A stretch of 64,000 bases of DNA, from assembly GCF_009834915.1 (NCBI RefSeq), contig NZ_WVHS01000001.1, positions 310,001 to 374,000 on the forward strand. The letters run 5' to 3'. The position numbers were made by a program, and so were the translations under genes. Source of the stretch: Hufsiella ginkgonis. GTDB taxonomy: Bacteria > Bacteroidota > Bacteroidia > Sphingobacteriales > Sphingobacteriaceae. Below the pieces are notes generated by a model. That model saw nothing but the letters and a program-made list of their open reading frames with translations, did no database searches and was not told the origin of the DNA. Positions 9,203 to 16,460 of the stretch are shown in pieces. Position 1 is the stretch's first letter; the number at the start of each line of letters is the position of its first letter.

Positions 9203-9236
9203 AAAAACCCCGTTTATAAGCTATAAACAGGGTTTT
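9203..9236 (-). terminator. Rho-independent terminator of tRNA-Ser
   Basis: A 14-bp perfect stem (AAAACCCCGTTTAT / ATAAACAGGGTTTT with one G-U/A-C type mismatch near the middle) and an AAGCT-type loop. Read on the minus strand it is followed by a T-rich tract (TTTTTTCTTTTT), 11 bp downstream of the tRNA CCA end. Confidence 0.8.
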
Positions 9237-9247
9237 TACAATTCAGA

Positions 9248-9337
9248 TGGCGGAGAAGGTGGGATTCGAACCCACGATACCCTTGCGAGTATACAAACTT
9301 TCCAGGCTTGCTCTTTCGACCACTCAGACACCTCTCC
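9248..9337 (-). tRNA. tRNA-Ser (anticodon GGA)
   Basis: On the minus strand the sequence begins GGAGAGG and ends CTTCTCC-G-CCA, giving a seven-pair acceptor stem, discriminator G and an encoded CCA. The D arm (TGAGTGGTCGAAAGAGC), the long class II variable arm (ACTCGCAAGGGTAT) and the T loop TTCGAAT are all standard. The anticodon loop reads CTGGAAA, so the anticodon is GGA, decoding UCC/UCU. It has a promoter-like element just upstream and a terminator just downstream, so it is a single-gene transcript. Confidence 0.97.
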
Positions 9338-9362
9338 AGGATCCTTTCGTTAAGAAGGATTG

Positions 9363-9393
9363 CAAAGGTAGGGAAATTTTTCTTTTTATCAAT
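9363..9393 (-). promoter_or_regulatory. promoter of tRNA-Ser
   Basis: On the minus strand TACCTTTG (9363-9370) matches the Bacteroidota -7 consensus TAnnTTTG, and ATTG (9390-9393), one base off the -33 TTTG, lies 19 nt upstream. Predicted start is about 18 nt before the mature tRNA. Confidence 0.65.
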
Positions 9394-9518
9394 CCTCGGT
9401 TACGATGGCGACAAAGATTCGCCTTGAAGGGGTGTTTAGCCGAGTGCGTAGCTTGGTCAACCCGGTGTCATGAAAAGAACGGCACATAATTTATGCGGCG
9501 TTTATCCGTAATGTTCAT

Positions 9519-10115
9519 ATGATAAAACGGTGGCTATTGGCGGTATGTACTGTTACTGCCTTTTACAATGCAAACGCACAAACAGCGGCGCAGGCAAAAA
9601 TCCAAAAGATGGGCAAGCTCAGGAACTTTCACCAGGTAGATACAGGTGTGTACCGTTCTGAACAACCGGGCAGTACCGATTTCTTTGAATTTGAAAAGAC
9701 CGGCATCCGCGAGGTTATTAACCTGAGAAGGCTGAGAAATGACCGCAAGAAAGCAAAAAACACTAAGCTGGCGTTACACCATATCCCGATGAAGGCCGCC
9801 GCCATTAATAATGCGGAAGTAATGAAAGCACTTACCCTGATCCGCGACCGTAAAGGGCCGGTACTTATACATTGCTGGCATGGCTCCGACCGTACCGGGA
9901 TGCTGGTTGCCATGTATCGCATGGTTTTCCAGGACTGGACAAAGGACGACGCCATTAACGAAATGACCAAAGGAAACTTCGGGTTTCATTCGGTTTACCA
10001 GAATATCGTGACTTATGTTCGTGCAGCAGATATTTCTGCCATAAAAAAGGAATTGTTCGTGCAGGCGCCTGCTGCGGGCAAAGATCCGGCGACCACTGTT
10101 GCTTCGGCCCGGTAA
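9519..10115 (+). CDS. exported dual-specificity/tyrosine phosphatase-like protein
   Basis: 198 aa. Residues 1-20 form a signal peptide (ANAQ end), so the enzyme would act in the periplasm or outside. The catalytic P-loop HCWHGSDR gives the HCx5R signature with Cys119 as nucleophile and Arg125 as phosphate binder, followed by TG as in cysteine-based phosphatases. Upstream VYRSEQP and the EVINLRRL segment fit the DSP/PTP-like fold of bacterial tyrosine and inositol-phosphate phosphatases. The protein is monodomain, of usual size for the family. It stands alone between tRNA-Ser and a convergent gene; substrate is unknown. Start is the ATG before a good signal sequence. Confidence 0.8.
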   Translation: MIKRWLLAVCTVTAFYNANAQTAAQAKIQKMGKLRNFHQVDTGVYRSEQPGSTDFFEFEKTGIREVINLRRLRNDRKKAKNTKLALHHIPMKAAAINNAEVMKALTLIRDRKGPVLIHCWHGSDRTGMLVAMYRMVFQDWTKDDAINEMTKGNFGFHSVYQNIVTYVRAADISAIKKELFVQAPAAGKDPATTVASAR

Positions 10116-10219
10116 TTACCCGCGGGTGCGCTCCCGACCTTACCATGACGTTAAACGGTGTTATGCTAAAATGAGAAACGCATGAGAAACTTAAAAGAAA
10201 AGTTCGGGTTGGCGCTTTA

Positions 10220-10945
10220 TTAATTAGTTACCTTGTCAAACTCGTTAGCGGCGATCGCCACGTTCAGCACGACCTTATCGACCGTGATCGTCAAAAACGT
10301 CTGATCCTTCATTTTACTTACTGATTTAAAAGCGAACTTCAGTCCCGAAACGTTCCGGTAATCGCTATAGGTGGTGGAGATCACTTCACCGCCCATTTCG
10401 GGGTTCTTGGCCACCGCTGTTTTCATCCGCAGCTCGAACGTGCTGTCATCAAAAAAATAATGTTCCGTTTCACCGGTTTTACGAACAAGCTTCACGTTAA
10501 AGCAATTCTTCCCGCCTACCACCGTTTTCGCTTCCAGCGTTGCCCGGTGACCTTTCAGCCTGTAATTTACCAATGCCGGTTCAATTTCCACATCCGCCTC
10601 GTTGGCCATGGCACGCGCGGCGCTACCGGTTAAGGTAGTCGGCCTCGTTTCGTTCTTAAAAGCATCGATCTTCCAGCCGTTTTTGCCATTAAAGCCTTGT
10701 GCATAATATTTCCCCTGCAAAGGCACCACAAACTTATACAGGTTTGGCGCCTGTGCATAAGTGCGGAAGGGAAACTTTGCCCCGCTGTAATTGTATTCCC
10801 CGGAGGAGGTGATGGTCCTTACAGTTTTCCACAGTTTTGCGCCGCCGCCGTATTTAATATTTTTGTTGATAACTTCCTCTGCAGTCTGCGCCTTTATTAA
10901 TAATGGGAACAATAGGGTTATTAACAGGCAAATTTTAGTAGACAT
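10220..10945 (-). CDS. exported lipoprotein-localisation-like (LolA-fold-like) protein
   Basis: 241 aa from the ATG at 10945; an upstream in-frame TTG at 10990 lies inside the promoter and is rejected. A signal peptide spans residues 1-20 (IKAQ end). The mature part starts AEEVINKNIKYGGGAKLWK, a pattern common to Bacteroidota outer-membrane-lipoprotein-sorting-like proteins, and continues as an all-beta domain (GEYNYSGAKFPFRTYAQAPN, YYFDDSTFELRM style strands) compatible with the LolA/LolB half-barrel. Such proteins are often of unknown partner; I do not call it LolA. Single gene with its own promoter; the WYL gene terminator lies upstream. Confidence 0.65.
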   Translation of the reverse strand: MSTKICLLITLLFPLLIKAQTAEEVINKNIKYGGGAKLWKTVRTITSSGEYNYSGAKFPFRTYAQAPNLYKFVVPLQGKYYAQGFNGKNGWKIDAFKNETRPTTLTGSAARAMANEADVEIEPALVNYRLKGHRATLEAKTVVGGKNCFNVKLVRKTGETEHYFFDDSTFELRMKTAVAKNPEMGGEVISTTYSDYRNVSGLKFAFKSVSKMKDQTFLTITVDKVVLNVAIAANEFDKVTN

Positions 10946-10987
10946 GATGGTTATTTTTGAGTGTGCCGACTTTTTATCGTGTGTGAA

Positions 10988-10995
10988 CAAACATA
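10988..10995 (-). promoter_or_regulatory. -7 element upstream of the LolA-like gene
   Basis: Minus strand TATGTTTG, an exact TAnnTTTG match, about 40 nt before the ATG at 10945. No clear -33 TTTG at 19 nt. Confidence 0.45.
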
Positions 10996-11010
10996 ATAAT
11001 ATCTAAACGA

Positions 11011-11048
11011 ACAAACCCCGCTATCTTCAGTGAGATACCGGGGTTTGT
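11011..11048 (-). terminator. terminator at the end of the WYL regulator gene
   Basis: Ten-pair outer stem ACAAACCCCG / CGGGGTTTGT with an inner TATCT/AGATA extension. It includes the last codons and the stop (11027-11029) of the WYL gene. The minus-strand trailer is TTCGTTTAG, a weak U-tract. Confidence 0.65.
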
Positions 11049-12079
11049 GCTTTAACTTCTATCACATCCAATCCATAATGACCGAGCGCGCTTCTCAGGT
11101 TTTCCCTGATGCGGTATACCAGGGATCGTGGTCCCAGCACCTTGATCCTGGACCCGAAGCCAAGCAGTTCCCTTTCCAGCTCAAAATTAACGATCACCCG
11201 GATGCTGAAGATCTTTCCGTTCTCTTCTTCCTTTAACAGTTTCTGTGTATGGTGCATTGGCTTGGTGACCAGGTACGGGGCATTGCTGTTATCGATCCAG
11301 AACACCACTTCGCTATCCCGCTGTCCGGGGGTTTTGGTCACGCCGATCACGTCGCTGTAGTAGGTGGCCAGGTCTATGGCGGTGTTTTCCCGGTATTCGT
11401 CCTGGTGAACGGTAACGGTTTGGACCCGGTCGAGCGCGAGGTTCAGCAGCGGCGAATGGCGACGGTGCGGGCAGCCAAGCACAAACCATCGGTTCCGGTA
11501 CTCCTTTAACAAGTAAGGGCTAAAACAAAACGTATTGGCGTCTCTCGCTTTAAATGACTGGTAGGTAATACATAAGGTTTGCTTAGCCACTATCGCTTTC
11601 CGGATCACCTCGATCCATTCGAGCCCCTTCAGGTTATCGTTCTTCTCGAAATCGATCACCGGCGGACTATGCGTCTTCTGCGTGTAGATCTTGTCCTCGA
11701 GCTTACTCACCATTTCGTTCAGATCGGCGAAATGCCCGAAACCTTTAAATTGCTTTAGCAGGCCCGAAACCTCGGTAAGCACTTTCATGTCCTGCTGGTT
11801 AAGCGGACTATTAGTGATGCTGTAATTTTTCTCCGAATAGGTATAGTATTTCTTGTCAACAACCACGATGGGCGCCTCATAACCTAATTTATTACTGCGC
11901 ATCATCTCGATGTCTGCCTGTACGGAGCGGCGGCTCACGCCTTTGTCTATCCCCTCAAATTCGTACAACGCATCAGAGCACGCATCGATCAGGTCTTCGA
12001 GCGTCCATTTCTTATACCGGTTTTGCAGGCATTTATCGATCGTACGGTAGCGGATCAGCGCATTGCGGTTTACTGGCAT
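11027..12079 (-). CDS. WYL-domain transcriptional regulator
   Basis: 350 aa. Residues ~1-90 form the N-terminal DNA-binding part with a winged-helix-like segment (WTLEDLIDACSDAL...GVSRRSVQADIEMMR). A WYL domain follows (about 155-235) with RNRWFVLG at residues 195-202, the position of the W-Y-L triad, here W-F-(V)-L, and CITYQSF before it. The C-terminal WCX-like extension ends with ELLGFGSRIKVLGPRSLVYRIREN. WYL regulators sense ligands often linked to nucleic acids and commonly control phage defence or DNA/RNA repair genes. It is divergent from an RtcB-type RNA ligase with a 14-bp palindrome between the two starts, so it probably autoregulates and controls rtcB; that link is inferred. Confidence 0.9.
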   Translation of the reverse strand: MPVNRNALIRYRTIDKCLQNRYKKWTLEDLIDACSDALYEFEGIDKGVSRRSVQADIEMMRSNKLGYEAPIVVVDKKYYTYSEKNYSITNSPLNQQDMKVLTEVSGLLKQFKGFGHFADLNEMVSKLEDKIYTQKTHSPPVIDFEKNDNLKGLEWIEVIRKAIVAKQTLCITYQSFKARDANTFCFSPYLLKEYRNRWFVLGCPHRRHSPLLNLALDRVQTVTVHQDEYRENTAIDLATYYSDVIGVTKTPGQRDSEVVFWIDNSNAPYLVTKPMHHTQKLLKEEENGKIFSIRVIVNFELERELLGFGSRIKVLGPRSLVYRIRENLRSALGHYGLDVIEVKAQTPVSH

Positions 12080-12112
12080 CTTATTTTTGCCGGAAATTTA
12101 TTATTTATTTTT

Positions 12113-12138
12113 TACTGCGCAAATCTACTGCGCAGTAG
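12113..12138. promoter_or_regulatory. palindromic operator between WYL regulator and rtcB
   Basis: A perfect 14-bp palindrome CTACTGCGCAGTAG (12125-12138) follows a second copy of its half site TACTGCGCA at 12113-12121, repeated at 12126-12134, so the period is 13 bp. Minus-strand TAGATTTG (12120-12127), an exact -7 match for the WYL gene, overlaps it; on the plus strand a near -7 TTAGTTTG (12144-12151) lies just beyond, placing the palindrome in the rtcB promoter spacer. A smaller inverted repeat CTATC/GATAG lies at 12154-12168. The binding protein is inferred to be the WYL regulator. Confidence 0.65.
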
Positions 12139-12172
12139 TTATGTTAGTTTGTTCTATCAGAACGATAGTATC

Positions 12173-13627
12173 ATGGAAAAAGTAAAGATCAGCAATAGTG
12201 AATTAGAGAACCTGGGAATCAACGACCTGGACATCCTCGTCAGTTTCAGCCGGGTAGCCAACGGCTTGCTTAAACGCGATGAGATGGATAAGCAGGAAAT
12301 CCTTACCAACCTCGGGGCCCTGATCGACGACCCGCAGCCGTATACCCTGGTGCCTGGCGGGAAGTTCGCCTCGCTGGCCGCGTTTGTTGTGGCTTTACGT
12401 GCCAACGGTCGGTTCCTGAAACAGCACCGTTCCTCGTTTGCGCTGAAAGAAGAAATTGCCAGCTTTCCTATTTACGGGGCCGGGCATATTGAAGCGGGCG
12501 CCCTCGCACAGATGAAAACAGCGATCCAACTGCCGGTAACCGTTGCAGGCGCCCTTATGCCCGATGCGCACCCGGGATATGGCCTGCCGATAGGCGGGGT
12601 GCTGGCCACCATGGCAAATGCCATCATTCCCTACGCGGTAGGTGTAGACATTGCGTGCCGTATGTGTATGAGCATTTTCGACCTGCCTGCAGGGATGGTG
12701 GATACCGAAACCGCACTGCTGAAGAACATGCTGCTCAACCATACCAATTTCGGCGTAGGCGGCACTAATAAAGTCAGGTTCGACTCTTCCCTGTTCGACC
12801 GGGCCGATTGGAACGCCACGCGGGTGATCCGTTCGCTGAAAGACAAGGCCTATGCCCAGTTAGGAACCTCAGGTACCGGTAACCATTTCGTAGAATGGGG
12901 CGAATTATCTATCGCCGAAGACGGACCGGATGGTCTCCCGGCAGGTAATTACCTCGCCTTGCTTTCGCATTCCGGGTCGCGCGGTTTCGGCGGAAGCATT
13001 GCAGCTCATTACTCGAAGATCGCCGGATCGAAAACCAGACTGCCATCTCATGCGAAGCACCTGGCCTGGCTCGACCTCGACAAAGAAGAGGGACAGGAAT
13101 ACTGGATCGCAATGAACCTGGCCGGGGACTATGCCTCTGCCAATCACCACGAGATCCATAACAAGATCGCCCGCGCGCTCAACAGGCAACCGGTACAACG
13201 TATTGAAAACCACCATAACTTCGCCTGGAAGGAACAGCTGGCAGACGGCACCGAAGTAATGGTACACCGTAAGGGCGCCACACCTGCAGGGAAGGGCGTG
13301 TTGGGCATCATACCTGGCTCGATGAGCACTCCCGGTTTTGTAGTCCGCGGTAAGGGAGACCCCGCGTCGATCAATTCCGCATCGCACGGCGCAGGGCGAC
13401 GCATGAGCCGCTCGGCAGCTTTTAAGACGCTCGATAAGGCGGCCATCGCTGCCAACTTAATCGAAAAAAGGATCACGTTGATGGGATCTGACATGGACGA
13501 AGCCCCGATGGCCTATAAGGATATTCATACCGTGATGGCTTCGCAGCGCGATCTGGTGGAAGTACTTGCCACCTTCCAGCCAAGAATTGTGCGCATGGCG
13601 GATCCTAAGGAGAAGCCGGAAGATTAA
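12173..13627 (+). CDS. rtcB: RtcB-family RNA ligase
   Basis: 484 aa from the ATG at 12173; longer upstream readings run through the operator. RtcB joins RNA 2',3'-cyclic phosphate or 3'-phosphate ends to 5'-OH ends using GTP and Mn2+, in tRNA splicing or RNA repair. Visible family marks: GVDIACRM (metal Cys region), GTSGTGNHFVEWG (metal His), LLSHSGSRGFG, ENHHNFAWKE, HRKGATPA and SASHGAGRRMSR, the last being the segment that holds the guanylylated His in studied RtcB. The GVDIACR motif differs from the usual GxDIxCG, so this is a divergent subfamily, longer than E. coli RtcB. No archease or RtcA gene is in the window. The divergent WYL regulator suggests stress-induced expression. Confidence 0.92.
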   Translation: MEKVKISNSELENLGINDLDILVSFSRVANGLLKRDEMDKQEILTNLGALIDDPQPYTLVPGGKFASLAAFVVALRANGRFLKQHRSSFALKEEIASFPIYGAGHIEAGALAQMKTAIQLPVTVAGALMPDAHPGYGLPIGGVLATMANAIIPYAVGVDIACRMCMSIFDLPAGMVDTETALLKNMLLNHTNFGVGGTNKVRFDSSLFDRADWNATRVIRSLKDKAYAQLGTSGTGNHFVEWGELSIAEDGPDGLPAGNYLALLSHSGSRGFGGSIAAHYSKIAGSKTRLPSHAKHLAWLDLDKEEGQEYWIAMNLAGDYASANHHEIHNKIARALNRQPVQRIENHHNFAWKEQLADGTEVMVHRKGATPAGKGVLGIIPGSMSTPGFVVRGKGDPASINSASHGAGRRMSRSAAFKTLDKAAIAANLIEKRITLMGSDMDEAPMAYKDIHTVMASQRDLVEVLATFQPRIVRMADPKEKPED

Positions 13628-13649
13628 TGTGTTGGACGGTAAACGTCCA

Positions 13650-13751
13650 GACGTTGAACTCTTCCTGAGTAGTATTCCAGGTTTGACAGGTAATCAAAGC
13701 TGATCGCTGAAATCTGAAAGCTGATAGCTCCCAAACTTTTAAGCCTGATCC
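13650..13751. repeat. dispersed ~103-bp intergenic repeat, copy 2
   Basis: Same orientation and ends as the copy at 9062-9164 (GACGTTGAACTCTTCCTGAG to TTTTAAGCCTGATCC), diverged mainly in the CAGCTGA-rich middle. It ends 77 bp before the 3' end of the degenerate tRNA, mirroring the 84 bp between copy 1 and tRNA-Ser. The left inverted arm seen near copy 1 is absent. Confidence 0.85.
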
Positions 13752-13827
13752 GATTTAATTATCAAATCAAACAAGCAATATTCTAGACAAAACGAAACCA
13801 CCCGCAGCTAAACACCCGGCAAACAAG

Positions 13828-13899
13828 TGGAAATAAAAGGGCCCGAACCTTTAACCGACACCGTATAAGAGTGCTGCTCTACCGTTGAGCTATATTCCA
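13828..13899 (-). pseudogene. degenerate tRNA gene, anticodon TAT (Ile-like)
   Basis: Minus strand, 72 nt: acceptor TGGAATA pairs with TATTTCC except a T-C clash at 1-72 and a G-T at 3-70. D arm GCTC-AACGGTA-GAGC, anticodon arm GCACT-CTTATAC-GGTGT and T stem AAAGG/CCTTT are intact. The T loop is TTCGGGC, so invariant A58 is G, and no CCA is encoded (ACTTG). Anticodon TAT would read AUA. One C-to-T change from CTTACAC would derive it from a valine tRNA. The lost A58 and open end pair suggest a pseudogene, but a working rare tRNA cannot be excluded. Confidence 0.6.
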
Positions 13900-13940
13900 T
13901 CATCCAATGAGTCAGCTTTTTGCCAGCTACCCCAAAACAA

Positions 13941-13972
13941 AAAATCCCCTTAGACTTATCTAAGAGGATTTT
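13941..13972 (-). terminator. terminator downstream of the DUF1304 gene
   Basis: A 14-bp stem AAAATCCCCTTAGA / TCTAAGAGGATTTT with one mismatch and a four-base loop. On the minus strand it is followed by TTTTTTGTTTT, so it should end transcription from 14152-14514, 180 bp upstream. Confidence 0.7.
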
Positions 13973-14151
13973 CATAGTTTATATTTTATTATGAATACAT
14001 AGCTATCTCTTTTGATAAATCAATACAGGAGAAGGGCCGGGTATGCATATTAATTTCATAACACCATAGTAGTTATTATTTTCTAAAAATAAACGACAAA
14101 TAAAATAAAATCAGGCCATTACCCGCGGTAAAACAGGCATACGCAAAACCG

Positions 14152-14514
14152 TTAACGCAGCATGGTTGCCAGCAATGCGGTCAATGCCGGTAATCCCTGG
14201 GTAAAAAAGATCTTTTTATCTGCCGTAATCGCGCCGAACAGGCCGGCGACCACCACACAGCCGAGAAAGAAAGTAGCCACATGGCTGCTCCATGCCGCAT
14301 CGGTGATACACAATGACCAAACCAGCCCGGCAGATAGAAACCCGTTGTACAGGCCCTGATTGGCCGCCAATGCCTTGGTGGGCTCGAAAAGATGTGCAGG
14401 GAACGATTTAAAGGTTCTTCGCCCGGCGGTCGTCCATGCAAACATCTCTATCCAGAGAATGTAAAGATGTTCGATGGCCACCAGGGCGATGAGGATTTGT
14501 GAGGCCAGCTTCAT
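14152..14514 (-). CDS. DUF1304 family membrane protein
   Basis: 120 aa, four predicted membrane helices (about residues 3-22, 50-70, 76-98 and 103-119). The opening IALVAIEHLYILWIEMFAW and the middle NQGLYNGFLSAGL are the hallmarks of DUF1304, a family of small inner-membrane proteins without known function. Length is typical. Monocistronic, with a terminator ~180 bp downstream and divergent from the DUF4268 gene. Confidence 0.85.
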   Translation of the reverse strand: MKLASQILIALVAIEHLYILWIEMFAWTTAGRRTFKSFPAHLFEPTKALAANQGLYNGFLSAGLVWSLCITDAAWSSHVATFFLGCVVVAGLFGAITADKKIFFTQGLPALTALLATMLR

Positions 14515-14665
14515 AGCGTTAGTTTGAAAGGATCAAGATACCGCAAAATAGCCGGTTAAACACCTCAACGGCGATTTCCCTGTAAAAATCACGCTTACGC
14601 CGGGTTTCCTCCTTGACGGAGCCTAAAAGCCGGTTACGCTTGCAGCGGTCCCGATGGTTTTATTT

Positions 14666-14696
14666 TTTGTGTTATATACTTTTTATAGGAATTTTG
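14666..14696 (+). promoter_or_regulatory. promoter of the DUF4268 gene
   Basis: TTTG (14666-14669), 19 nt, GAATTTTG (14689-14696), one mismatch to TAnnTTTG. The predicted start near 14703 lies past the upstream start codon at 14613 and supports the ATG at 14739. Confidence 0.6.
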
Positions 14697-14738
14697 CCAC
14701 GCTGCTACAATCAGGATAAAAGAATTTTTTGTGCTATT

Positions 14739-15200
14739 ATGTATTCCAGGGAAGAAGCTTCGAAAATAAAACAGGCATTCTGGACGGCGTTCGGCCAGTA
14801 CATCGCTCCGCAACCCTCCGCAGAAGGACTAAAAATAAACTGGATCAACTACAAAACCGGCATTAAACATATCTATTTTAAAATGGATGCGGACAACCGG
14901 CAAGCTTCCATCGCCATAACGCTTACCCATCCCGACGCCGGCATCCGGGAGCTGTTTTACGAACAGTTCGGGGAGCTGAAAAATATGCTCGCCGGTTACC
15001 TGCGGGAAGAATGGGACTGGGAATTACATGTTCCCGATGAAAACGGGCGCCTGGTGAGCCGCATCGGCAAAACCATCGATGGCGTAAACATCTTCCGCCA
15101 GGAGGATTGGCCCCAACTGATCTCCTTCCTGAAACCAAGGATCATTCTCCTCGATGAATTCTGGACAGACGCCCGGTACAGCTTCGATGCGCTTAACTAA
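14739..15200 (+). CDS. DUF4268 domain protein
   Basis: 153 aa, soluble. MYSREEASKIKQAFWTAFGQY at the start and the acidic IYFKMDADNRQASIAITL and EEWDWE segments match DUF4268, a domain also found at the C-terminus of some endonuclease-like proteins but common alone in Bacteroidota. Function is unknown. An in-frame start at 14613 would add 42 residues rich in Arg/Phe upstream of the promoter and is rejected. Single gene, followed by a 111-bp gap before the signalling island. Confidence 0.75.
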   Translation: MYSREEASKIKQAFWTAFGQYIAPQPSAEGLKINWINYKTGIKHIYFKMDADNRQASIAITLTHPDAGIRELFYEQFGELKNMLAGYLREEWDWELHVPDENGRLVSRIGKTIDGVNIFRQEDWPQLISFLKPRIILLDEFWTDARYSFDALN

Positions 15201-15311
15201 AAAAATTAAACTTTTTAAAACTATCAAGAATATGTCTATGTTATGACCTGATTAGGAGAAGATCTCGATTAAACACATACATATCTGAACCATTGCCTCA
15301 CTTGTCCACTG

Positions 15312-16430
15312 ATGATTTTAATTGTTGATGATAAGCCCGAAAATATATTCTCGCTAAAAAAGATCCTCGAGCTAAATAATTTCCGTGTGGATACCGCCAA
15401 CTCCGGCGAAGAGGCGCTCAAAAAGATCTTAAAAAATGCCTACGCGCTTATTATTCTCGACGTGCAAATGCCGGGAATGGATGGCTTTGAAGTGGCGGAA
15501 GCTATTTCAGGGTATAGCAAGGCAAAAGATATTCCCATTATTTTCTTATCGGCCATTAATACAGACAAGCGGTTTGTAACCAAGGGCTATGCGTCGGGAG
15601 GTCTCGATTATGTGACAAAACCCGTGGATCCCGATATCCTGCTGCTCAAGGTAAAGACTTTCTACCGGCTGTACGAGCAAACCATGGAGCTTACCCAGAT
15701 CCAGGACACGTTGCGTGAAGAGATCGAGTTCAGGAAAGAAGCGGAGAAGAAAAAGGACGAATTTATTAGTATTGCCAGTCACGAGTTAAAAACGCCGCTT
15801 ACCAGCATCAAGGCATATCTCCAGCTTTCTGAGCGTTCCATTCACGACGGGAACAGCGGCACCACCCGGCAATACCTGCAGCGCACCATGGTGCAGCTCG
15901 ATAAACTGAACAACCTGATCGCCGATCTGCTGGACATTTCCAAGATCGAAAGCGGCAAGCTTAAATTCAACAAGAAACATTTCGACTTCGAACCGCTGCT
16001 CAACAGCGCGATCGATATTATCAGGCAAACCCATGATGGGGTACGGATCATCCTCACCGGAAAAGCCAACGTGCAGGTTTTCGGCGACGAGGTACGCATA
16101 GAACAAGTGCTGATCAACTACCTGACCAATGCGTTTAAATATTCGCCGGGCACCAAAGAAGTATATGTAGACGTTTCTACGTCGCCTGATAACCAGTTGG
16201 TAGTGAAAGTAAAAGATAATGGAATCGGCATCCCCGCCGAAAAACAAGCCGGGATTTTCGATAAGTTTTACCGGGTAGAGGAAACATCTCACCGTTTCCA
16301 GGGAATGGGCATCGGGCTGTATATTTGTGCGGAGATCCTCCGGCGCCATAACGGTACCTACCAGGTGGAAAGCGAAGAAGGCAAGGGCTCTACTTTCTCC
16401 TTCACGTTACCGATATCGGGCGTTTTATAA
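15312..16430 (+). CDS. hybrid histidine kinase, receiver-HisKA-HATPase order
   Basis: 372 aa, soluble. An N-terminal receiver (1-118) has acidic pocket VDDK, phospho-acceptor Asp50 in IILDVQMPGMDG and Lys103 (TKP). A short coiled linker (120-150) leads to HisKA with His157 in ISIASHELKTPLTS, then HATPase_c with N box LINYLTNAF, G1 DNGIGIP and G2 GMGIGLY. A kinase with the receiver at the front may be controlled by an upstream kinase's phosphate, or use it as a sink. It is first of the island, 30 bp before the CHASE3 kinase, and has no membrane anchor, so its signal probably comes from that partner (inference). Confidence 0.93.
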   Translation: MILIVDDKPENIFSLKKILELNNFRVDTANSGEEALKKILKNAYALIILDVQMPGMDGFEVAEAISGYSKAKDIPIIFLSAINTDKRFVTKGYASGGLDYVTKPVDPDILLLKVKTFYRLYEQTMELTQIQDTLREEIEFRKEAEKKKDEFISIASHELKTPLTSIKAYLQLSERSIHDGNSGTTRQYLQRTMVQLDKLNNLIADLLDISKIESGKLKFNKKHFDFEPLLNSAIDIIRQTHDGVRIILTGKANVQVFGDEVRIEQVLINYLTNAFKYSPGTKEVYVDVSTSPDNQLVVKVKDNGIGIPAEKQAGIFDKFYRVEETSHRFQGMGIGLYICAEILRRHNGTYQVESEEGKGSTFSFTLPISGVL

Positions 16431-16460
16431 TACTTTTCATTTTACCCCATTTTTTGGCCA

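Larger units (their letters stand above)
8464..9247. other. 784-bp gene-poor gap with relic, repeat and terminator
   Basis: No intact gene is supported here. It holds, in order, an A/T-rich stretch (8464-8640), a probable frameshifted membrane-protein relic (8643-8845), an unassigned stretch (8846-9009), two inverted arms related to the word GCTGTCAGCT (about 9010-9031 and 9112-9142), the dispersed repeat (9062-9164) and the tRNA-Ser terminator (9203-9236). Short open frames between 8799 and 9036 have no recognisable content. Confidence 0.6.
13628..14151. other. 524-bp gene-poor gap
   Basis: After rtcB comes a short inverted repeat TGGACG/CGTCCA (13633-13649) without a T-tract, then the second copy of the dispersed repeat (13650-13751), an unassigned stretch, the degenerate tRNA (13828-13899), a terminator hairpin (13941-13972) and about 180 bp of A/T-rich sequence in which I see no gene. 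Confidence 0.6.

Noticed and set aside
9247-9489. 80-codon plus-strand frame over tRNA-Ser
   Set aside because: It is the complement of a complete tRNA gene; the first residues are the well-known false translation of a tRNA-Ser complement.
12023-12172. Upstream start for rtcB adding 50 residues
   Set aside because: It would run through the operator and overlap the divergent regulator; the ATG at 12173 begins a protein with normal N-terminus.
1-14000. Prophage or insertion sequence in the accessory region
   Set aside because: No transposase, integrase, structural phage gene or target-site duplication was found.
14613-14738. Upstream start for the DUF4268 gene
   Set aside because: The promoter-like pair at 14666-14696 lies downstream of it, and the family starts at MYSREEA.
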